Part shown: one piece after another, positions 56,781-64,000 of the stretch
Layout: every line of letters starts with the position of its first letter
Numbering within the stretch: the first letter of the stretch is position 1
Assembly: GCA_032433765.1 (NCBI GenBank)
Contig: JAVIAB010000101.1
Span: forward strand, 64,120,592 to 64,184,591
DNA: 64,000 bases
Direction: 5' to 3'
From: Megaustenia siamemsis
Lineage: Eukaryota; Mollusca; Gastropoda; Stylommatophora; Ariophantidae
The notes under the pieces: model-generated
Databases searched by the model: none
Seen by the model: only the letters and a program-made list of their open reading frames with translations
What the model was told of the DNA's origin: nothing
Position numbers and translations under genes: made by a program

Positions 56781-57655
56781 ATTAATGTGAAACTCAATGA
56801 AACGAAGAACTAAATGCTTGGAAATTCTCAAAAAGTGAACGATAAGAATTTTATTTGAAAATAAATAAATATAAAGCAAGCTACAGATAGTGAATGCATT
56901 TACTTTGTATGTTGTATGGCAATTACACGTTTGTACAATGATAATTTGAATGAGTGAAAATATAATGCTGATGAGCGGTGTTAGGAAATATTTTTTCTTA
57001 AATAATTGAGCTCTATTTGACATTAATTTTAGCTTCCACCTGTTCAAGTAAGTCATGCATTATGAAAATGATTTAAATGTGAACAAAAATGTTCGTCATA
57101 TAAATGCATAGTTTAATATTTGTGTTAAATACATAGTTCTTTTAATGATCATGTCTAGATGATAGGGGGTAAGATCAATATATAACACAATATAAAATAA
57201 TATTTGATGTGAGGGAAAGTTCAGCAAGTACTTTTGTGTGATAATTAATTTGCGATGATGTGATAGAATATGTAGAAAGGAAACTCTCGAAAACACCAAG
57301 CGATCTCGTTTAGTGATATAATTGAAGAAAGATAAATACAGACACTATCAAATGTGTTTCTCAATTTCTCACATGCGAGTATCAAATGCCTCAAACCGGA
57401 TGTTAATCTACAAATACCAGTTTTTGAATTGAGCTGAATACGAAAAATGTTAAATTATTGTTTCTTAAAAATGGGTTGCTGAAAGTATAATGAGATAGGA
57501 ACATATTTCAAGCTCGTAATATCCATGGTATATAATTAAATTGCTTAATTTTACAAAGCAATTTATTTTTTAACTGTTAGACTATACACTTGTCCCTGGC
57601 TCCGAATTAGCTTCTTTCCATCTGGGGATATCCCATACTGCAAGTATATAGGCCG
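56781..57655 (+). repeat. S2 part of S repeat, complete to the LINE-A 5' junction
   Basis: Unlike H1 and H2, this S2 continues past the deletion point (GAATTGAGCTGAATACGAAA) to TGTCCCTGGCTCCG and ATCCCATACTGCAAG, as at 4.1-4.98 kb. No gene is seen. Confidence 0.85.
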
Positions 57656-59056
57656 AAAAAACTTCAGAAACATGGACAAGTCAAAAAGAATAAAATTAAA
57701 TCCGACATCTAGGCAAGATAAAGGCTACCTGTCTAAGAGACGTATGACACATGCAGGAGAGAGTCGTATGGATTTCGGGTTGCAGACTCACCTTTTATCT
57801 TCCATGAAATCCTCCAGAATTGGCACCTGGAATGTACGCACCCTAAACGATCAATCAAACGCTGCATAGGTAGCAGCAAAAATGATCAATTACAAAATAG
57901 ATATTCTGGGAGTGTGCGAAACAATATGGCTGGGAACATAAAGAGTAAAACTAAATCCCGGAGAGATGATTTTATCATCAGAACAACAGGAACGTGGAGC
58001 ACAACATAGTGAAGGCGTAGCGATAATATTATCAAAAAATGCACAGTGGACACTAATATAATGAGAAGCTTAAGTACCAGGTCTAATGAGAGCAACAATT
58101 AAAACAACAAAAAAACAAATTAAAATGTCACATTATCCAATCTATGCCTCAGCCTATGATAAGGATGATTTAGTTAAAGATGAATTATATAAACAGTTAC
58201 AATGTCAGATGAATGAGTGACGAGCCAAGGACATTATAATCTTGATGACTGATCTAAATGCTAAAGTAGTATCAGACAACAGAGGCTTCGAAGAGATTAT
58301 GGAAAAACATGGACTTGGAGATATAAACGAGAATTTAGAGATATTTGTGAATATATGTGCCCTTAATCAATTGAACCTAGGAGAAACAATATTTCAACAT
58401 AAACGAATACATAAGAGCTACATGGGTGTCACCAGATCATAGAACGGTTAATCAAACTGATTACATATGCATTAATAATAAGTTTAATTCATCTTTACAG
58501 GATGTATAAGTAAATAGAGGGGGCAGATGTATCTTCAGATAATCATCTTCTGATAGCCAAACTTAAACTTAAACTAAAAAGATATACTACAACGAATACG
58601 GGTAGAAAGTATTTCAATGTAGGGTTTCTTAAAGAACAAGAGATTAACGATACATTCGCAGTCACAATATCAAACAAATACCAAGTTCTGCAACTAGAAA
58701 TACGATAAATATAGAAAATCATTGGGAACTAGTAAAGGATATATGTAAAGAGACATGCGAAGAAACGCTTGAGAAAATAGAACTCCACAATAAGGCATGG
58801 ATGACAGCAGAGACCCTGGATAAAGTTACAAATAGAAAGAACAAGAAAGTAGACAAAAATAAAAGTAAAAGTAGTACAAAAGAGATGGAAAGAGCACTTT
58901 GTGAATTAGACATTGCTGATGACAGAGCTCTCCTATCACACAGGCATGAACAGATATTGGATAAAATAAACATACTTGATGAAATATCACAAACAGCTAT
59001 GACTGAAAATTAATTGAGATAAGAAAAACATTATGAGAATGAATGCAGTTGGCAAT
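57656..59056 (+). pseudogene. LINE-A copy 9a: endonuclease, linker, internal deletion
   Basis: A clean 65-codon start (ATG 57,672: MDKSKRIKLNPTSRQDKGYL) leads into RIGTWNVRTLNDQSNAA (~57,820), the endonuclease signature. Later come LNAKVVSDNRGFEEIM (~58,255), IFQHKRIHKSYMGVTRS (~58,390) and the linker AWMTAETLDKVTNRKNKK (~58,797). At ~58,875 an internal deletion joins the linker to RT near the catalytic site (LDIADDRALLSH, ~58,905, with F changed to I). It is interrupted at GCAGTTGGCAAT by a LINE-C derivative. Confidence 0.85.
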
Positions 59057-59906
59057 CATCATCAAGTACCCGGCCTAGTGGAGTAGGTGATCATGTCTCT
59101 CCACAACATTCGATCTCGGCAGCTATTTATCATTTCTGTTGTTGACCTTCTGCCAAGCTATTCTCTTAAGCTGTCTGTTATTTTTTCTCTTTGCTTCCCT
59201 CTATCTCTTCGTCCTTCAATTTTTCCAGTTGTTACAATATATTCAAGTTGTTCTCTTCTCATTACATGGCCAAAAAATGATGATTGTCTCTTCCTAACAT
59301 TGGAAATTAGCTCTCTGTTTGCTTTGGCCTTTCTCAGAACCTCTTCATTACTCTTCTTAGCTGTCCATGGTATTCTCAACATTCTTCTGTAAAACCACAT
59401 TTCTACAGACTCCAGTGATTTTCATGTCTGTTGTCCTATTGTCCATGATTCGCATCGTTAAGACTGGCTCTACGTAACATGTAAGAACTCTTTTTATTGT
59501 TTCTATTGTCAAAAATGGATTGCATAGTATTTTTCTCAGTTTTTGGAAAGCTGCTTTTGCCTGAGCCATTCTGCATCTCACCTCTTTTGTACATCTTCCG
59601 TCTGAGGTTAACAACGTTCCCAAATATTTAAATTCATTTACCTGTTTTAATAGTGTTCCACTTGTCTTTATTTTACACTGAGGTGATATCTTTTTGTGGC
59701 GATTCATGATTATACAAAGAAATTACGACGGTGGTTTTCTGTTGCCTTCCGTCGGTTTGTTTACGGTTGACTCCGCTAGCCTTTGACTAAAACGTCTCAC
59801 CCACAAGGCAGTGAGGTTGTTTTACGTCGGGGTACCCTCCCTTAGCCTTTTACTCTCCCGAGCTTACCTGCAAGGCAGCAGGGCAACCACAGGTTGTACT
59901 GTTTAC
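59057..59906 (-). mobile_element. Internally deleted LINE-C (5' leader fused to 3' end), 850 bp
   Basis: GCAGTTGGCAAT at 59,045-59,056 and 59,907-59,918 is a 12-bp target duplication; LINE-A coding NAVGNNQIK reads through the empty site. On the minus strand it has ~212 bp of LINE-C leader (59,695-59,906) joined directly to the last ~640 bp of LINE-C (59,057-59,693), which encode the RT C-terminal part (MWFYRRMLRIPWTAKKS, FFGHVMRREQLEYIV) and a CTTGATGATGAT-type tail. Both ends of the parent are kept and the middle is lost, so it was probably mobilised in trans. Confidence 0.85.
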
Positions 59907-59994
59907 GCAGTTGGCAATAACCAAATAAAATTAGGAGAAAAAGCTCTATTAGACGTACAATCTTACGTATATCTGGGTAGTAATGCTAACAACA
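59907..59994 (+). pseudogene. LINE-A copy 9b: short RT segment
   Basis: LINE-A coding between two LINE-C insertions: NNQIKLGEKALLDVQSYVYL then GSN, open in frame with the preceding piece once the LINE-C derivative is removed. Interrupted again at GGTAGTAAT. Confidence 0.85.
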
Positions 59995-60646
59995 AAGAAA
60001 AAGACATCACCTCAGTACAAAATAAAGATGAGTGGAACAATATTAAACAGATAAATGAATTTAAATATTTGCGAACTTTGTTAACCTCAGACGGAATATG
60101 TACAACAGAGGTGAGATACACAATGGGTCAGGCAAAAGCGGCTTTCCAAAATGTGTGGAAGATATTATGCAATCCATTTTTGACAATAGAAACAAGAAAA
60201 AGAGTTCTTACATGTTATGTAGAACCAGTCTTAACATATGGATGTGAATCATGGACAAAAGGACAACAGATAAGAGAATCACTGGAGTCTGTAGAAATAT
60301 AGTTTTACAGAAGAATATTGAGAGTACCATAGACAGCTAAGAAGAGTAATGAAAACATTCTGAAAGAGGCCAAAGCAAAAAGAGAGCTAATTTCCAATAT
60401 TAGTAAGAAACCATTATTATTTTTGGCCATGTAATGAGAAGAGAACAGCTGAAATCTATTGTAACAACTGGGAAAATTGAGGGACGAAGAGATAGAGAGA
60501 AGCAAAGAGAAAAGATACAAGACAGCGTAAGAGAATGGCTAGGCAGAAGGTCAACAACAGAAATGATAATAACAGTCGTGTTCGAAAGTTGTGGAGAAAC
60601 ATGATCTCCTACGCCACCAGGCAGGTACTTGATGATGATGATGATG
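59995..60646 (+). mobile_element. 5'-truncated LINE-C, plus strand
   Basis: Starts abruptly at GCTAACAACAAAGAAAAAG and runs to a (GATGAT)n tail (60,631-60,646). Coding: INEFKYLRTLLTSDG (~60,050), AQ-type GQAKAAFQNVWKIL (~60,125), TRKRVLTCYVEPVLTYGCES (~60,190-60,250), then frameshifted RRILRVP and VMRREQL regions. LINE-A resumes at TATAGATAAAG. Only a 3-bp overlap (AAT) is shared by the flanks, so the target duplication is minimal or absent. It lies in the opposite orientation to the LINE-C derivative 90 bp away. Confidence 0.85.
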
Positions 60647-61175
60647 AATATAGATAAAGTTAGAGGAATAGAACATGATACCAAAATAAGGATATCAAAA
60701 GCAAGTGGAGCTTTCATTGTACTGGGAAATTTATGGAAGTCCAAAGAAATTAGGTTAAATACCTTCGATTTTAAGTCAGTTATATTACATAGCTGTGAAA
60801 CATGAAGAAAAACAAAATTGAGACTCATGAAGATACAGACTTTCATTAATGTATTCGTACTCAGAATAAAAGGATGTAATAGCAGGGAAAATTCACTAAC
60901 ATAGAATTATGAAAATGTACTAGTCAAATGCCATTTGATAAATAGATACAGTGAAGACGATGTCGCTGGATAGGACACACACTGCAGAAGTCAACTGAGT
61001 ATTACACAACAGGCCCTTTTTGGAATCCCCATGGGAAAAGACAAAGATAAAGACCAAGAAATTCTTGGAGAAGACAGATATAAGCGGAGATGAAGATGAT
61101 GGGGAAGACATGGAATGGTCTTAAAAGAATGGCAAGAAAAATGAGCGACTTGGAAAGTGTTTGTTGAAGGAAAAT
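60647..61175 (+). pseudogene. LINE-A copy 9c: C-terminal part
   Basis: Resumes with the KISKASGAFIVLGNLWKSKEI-type segment (~60,685-60,755), then decayed ILHSCET (~60,785), RCRWIGHTLQK (~60,957) and a terminal SWRRQI...MARKMSDLESVC region (~61,060-61,160). Stops and frameshifts are frequent. It joins S1 at CTCTCCGCAAGGAATGCCC as other LINE-A copies do. Confidence 0.8.
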
Positions 61176-61363
61176 GATCCACAAGAGCCTGAAAGGTTGA
61201 TGAAGAAGAGAAGAGGACGAAGTCTCTCCGCAAGGAATGCCCACGTCATTGATTTTGCCAATGATATGTGCTGCTGTATACAGGGCGAGCTTGATCTGAC
61301 AGTCACTGAGAGCTGAGAATAGTTTATGAGCAGTTTGGTAGCAAGGGAATCTGACATAACATT

Positions 61364-61609
61364 CAGAGTCCGTACCGTTAACTATAATGGGTAACAGGCA
61401 AATCTGACCTGACAGTCACAGTCCGCACCGTTACCTATTATACTAAACAGGCAAACCTAACCTGGCTGATAGAGTCCCCACCGTTAATTATAATGGGTAA
61501 CAGGCAGACGTGACTTGACAGTCATAGTCAGCACCGTTACCCTGTAATGGGTAACAGTCAAACCTGAACTGACAGCCACAGTCCGCGCCGTTAACTTTCG
61601 TAGGTATTT
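61364..61609 (+). repeat. P block: 53-bp tandem repeats (~4.6 units)
   Basis: The clearest example of the 53-bp period: GTCCGTACCGTTAACTATAA at 61,369 and GTCCGCACCGTTACCTATTA 53 bp later. Confidence 0.85.
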
Positions 61610-62063
61610 GTGGAAAACGCAGATATATCTTCTATAAACAACCTACAGAAACAATCAGACTGTATACGAATCGAAAAATGTTGAGAGAGGCATGAAGTGG
61701 GTGTGCGCATGCCCCGACTGTAATGAGACTGATTCCGTAATTTAAATATAACAGATTAGAAGATGGAATACACCAAATGGAATGAACTATGACCCTTGTT
61801 AGAATATTATAGAAAAGAATATGAAACACACCAAAAGATATGCTCTATTACTCTAGCGCTTTTAAATTGTCCTCATTGATTTGTGAACACTACATTCTTG
61901 TACACTTTACAAGTTGTTATTTAATGTGTATTAACGAATATATTGCGATTCTAAAACAGCAAACATTCTCCATAATGGTAATGTTTTATCTGCATGCCAA
62001 ATGTGTCGCCTTCAAAGTTATTACCACGTGATCATAAACATGGGGCATTGAAGATATAAAAAT

Positions 62064-62163
<100 letters not shown>

Positions 62164-63002
62164 GAACTAAAAGAACAGACTGTTAATGCAGAACGGCGGT
62201 GGTAGGAAATATTTTTTTCTCAACTAATTGAGCTCTGTTTTAAAATTGTTTGTTAACTTATACCTTTTGAAGTAAGTCATGTATTATGAGAATGATTTAA
62301 ATGTGAACAAAAAGGCTCTTCATATAAATGCATAGGTTAATGTTTGTATAAAATACATAGTTATTTAATGATCATGTCCAAAAGATGGGAGGTTAGATAA
62401 AAAAAATAACACAACGTTTGATGTGAGTGTATGTTAACCAAATACTTTTATGTGATAATTAATTTGCAATGATGTGATAAAATATGTATTATGGTAATCT
62501 TGAATCAAGCGATCTCATATAGTGATATAATAAGAGAAAGGTATATACAGACGTTATGAATTATGTTTCCATATTTCTCACACACGAGTATCTAATGTGT
62601 CCAACGGGATGTTAATCTATAAATATCAGTTTTTGAATTTAGCTGAATGCAAAATATGCTAACTTATTTTTATCTAAAAACTGCGGTGCTGAAAACATAA
62701 TGAGATAGGAAACTATTGTAAGCCCGTGCTATTTATGATAATTTGCTTAATTTGTCGAAGCAATTATATAAATGTATATCTAAAACTGAAGACTATACAC
62801 ATTTCTCTGGTACTGAATTAACTTCTTCTTTCCGTTTGGGGATTCACGTAGACAAAGTATCTCTGCAAGAAATGTCCAATGTCTGTGGTGTTGACTATGA
62901 TATGTGCTACCGTATAATGGAAGAGCTGGACCTGACAGTCACAGACATATGAGACTAATTAATGAGCAGTTTGGTAGCAAGAGAATATGAATTAACAATG
63001 AT

Positions 63003-63265
63003 AGTTCACAACGATAACTACATGGGTAAATGGTAAAACTGACCTGATAGTCACAGTCAGCATCGTTAACTGTCATGGGTAAAAGGAAATCCTGACCTGA
63101 AAGTTACAGATCGCATCGTTAACTATTACGTGTAAAATGCAAACCTCATCAGACAATCACAGCCCGCACCGTTAACTAGCATGGGTAAAAGGCAAACCTG
63201 ATCTGACAATCACAGTCCTCACCTTTGACTGTCGAAGGTAACAGACAAACCTGACCTAATAGTCA
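63003..63265 (+). repeat. P block: 53-bp tandem repeats (~5 units)
   Basis: Variants CATCGTTAACTGTCATGGGT and CCGTTAACTAGCATGGGT relate it to the blocks at 9.55 and 22.44 kb. Confidence 0.8.
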
Positions 63266-63675
63266 GTTTGTGGAAAAAAGCAAATGTATGTATAATCACA
63301 CTTTACACGAACAATCATTCTGTATAATCATAAAAAAAAAAAATTGGGACTGGTGGTGAAGTGTGTATGAGGATGCACCAACTGTAATGAGAATGACTCA
63401 GTAAATTGGATATAATAGAATAGTAGATATAACACAACAGATGTTGTGAACTATGACCCGTGCATTAGGTTGTAGATTCCACTCATTGATTTTTGAACAT
63501 TACATTCTTGAACACTTTAAAAGTTGTTATTCAATTTGTATTAACGAATATAGTGTGATTATAAAACCACAAACATTCTCAACAATAGTAATTTTCTACC
63601 TGAATGACAAATGCGTCACCCTCAATGTCATTACCACGTTATCACATAAATGGGACAGTTAAGATATAGTATTAT

Positions 63676-63711
63676 ATTATATACATATATATAAGTATAT
63701 AATATATATAC

Positions 63712-63754
<43 letters not shown>
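63676..63754 (+). repeat. (TA)n / (TACATATA) microsatellite
   Basis: TA-rich tract with interspersed TACATA units, at the same S position as the tracts at 10.32 and 62.07 kb. Confidence 0.9.
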
Positions 63755-63756
<2 letters not shown>

Positions 63757-64000
63757 TCCAAAGAACAAAGAGAACTAGTTGGTAAGACGAAAAAATGTAA
63801 TACGTTTACATAGAATGAGAAAGCAAACGAGAGTAACCAAGTCATATATTAAAATGGTGATTGCATTAGTAATGAAATAATTAAGCAAAACTAGCAAGGG
63901 TGAAACATATATCTAATATTATTAATTTAAAGTTCATTGAAACAAAGAACTAAATGCTTGATATTCTCAAATAGTGAACAACAAGAACTTTTTTTTGAAA

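Larger units (their letters stand above)
42943..57425 (+). repeat. Higher-order repeat: three ~4.7-5.1-kb units
   Basis: Units H1 (42,943-47,670), H2 (47,671-52,340) and H3 (52,341-57,425) each hold LINE-A RT 3' half, S1, LINE-B (minus), S2. The YIYLGSN coding lies at 43,27x, 48,31x and 52,98x (spacings ~5.04 and ~4.67 kb). H2 and H3 both start at the same S2/LINE-A deletion junction. H1 and H2 share the loss of one 53-bp P unit that H3 retains. A related but more decayed unit occupies ~29.6-33.3 kb. Confidence 0.88.
62831..64000 (+). repeat. S unit (S1 then start of S2), long form, cut by the window end
   Basis: Uninterrupted LINE-A insertion point (TTTGGGGATTCACGTAGACAAAG, ~62,836; quoted without its last bases elsewhere), P block, conserved segment (63,480-63,650), TA tract and S2 start with uninterrupted LINE-B target region (ATATTATTAATTTAAAG, 63,916). 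It serves as an empty-site reference for both LINE insertions. Confidence 0.85.

Overview
The window looks like repeat-dense, AT-rich nuclear DNA of a metazoan. It has no prokaryote-style gene layout, rRNA or tRNA, and no intact host gene that I can support. The only host-derived coding sequence is a broken copy of a secreted EGF plus fucolectin-like (F5/8 type C-like) protein. Together with a Penelope-like element, RTE/BovB-like LINEs, RNase H-bearing LINEs and a hAT transposon, that protein style points to a mollusc, perhaps a bivalve. The organism call is inference.

Almost everything sits on one unnamed satellite-like unit, called S here, with a cycle of about 1.97 kb. It has two parts. 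S1 carries a block of 53-bp repeats (P block), a conserved region and a (TA)n tract. S2 is an AT-rich stretch. I count about 14 P blocks and 15 S2 halves. From 11.15 to 22.25 kb S is a clean head-to-tail array of six monomers of about 1.78 kb plus a partial seventh. Elsewhere S alternates with retrotransposons that spread with it. LINE-A (plus strand; APE-type endonuclease plus RT) always joins S at the same point. LINE-B (minus strand; RT plus RNase H) always lies between copies of the same 12-bp target duplication. LINE-B was therefore inserted once and then multiplied with its surroundings. The block at 42.9-57.4 kb holds three higher-order units of about 4.7-5.1 kb in the order LINE-A 3' half, S1, LINE-B, S2.

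Layout. 0-8.7 kb: LINE-A pieces, S, one LINE-B. 8.7-11.15 kb: long-form S with a 0.28-kb insert. 11.15-22.67 kb: S array and divergent edge. 22.67-28.73 kb: LINE-C (RTE-like, minus strand) endonuclease half, split by a 4.74-kb Penelope-like element with a 13-bp target duplication, about 1.06-kb inverted terminal arms and a hammerhead ribozyme motif in each arm. 28.74-33.86 kb: LINE-A, LINE-B, S2, LINE-A. 33.86-38.11 kb: LINE-C RT half (minus strand), split by a 2.44-kb composite made of the EGF/fucolectin pseudogene, a minisatellite and a LINE-D 3' tail. 38.11-43.85 kb: LINE-A interrupted by LINE-D, which itself holds a complete-ended hAT element and an unidentified 1.07-kb insert. 42.9-57.4 kb: higher-order repeats. 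57.4-61.2 kb: LINE-A carrying two LINE-C insertions, one of them an internally deleted copy. 61.2-64 kb: S.

The parts do not act as a pathway. They record repeated TE insertion into satellite DNA, followed by unequal exchange. Every coding region is broken except the Penelope-like RT-GIY-YIG frame and long surviving LINE-B frames.
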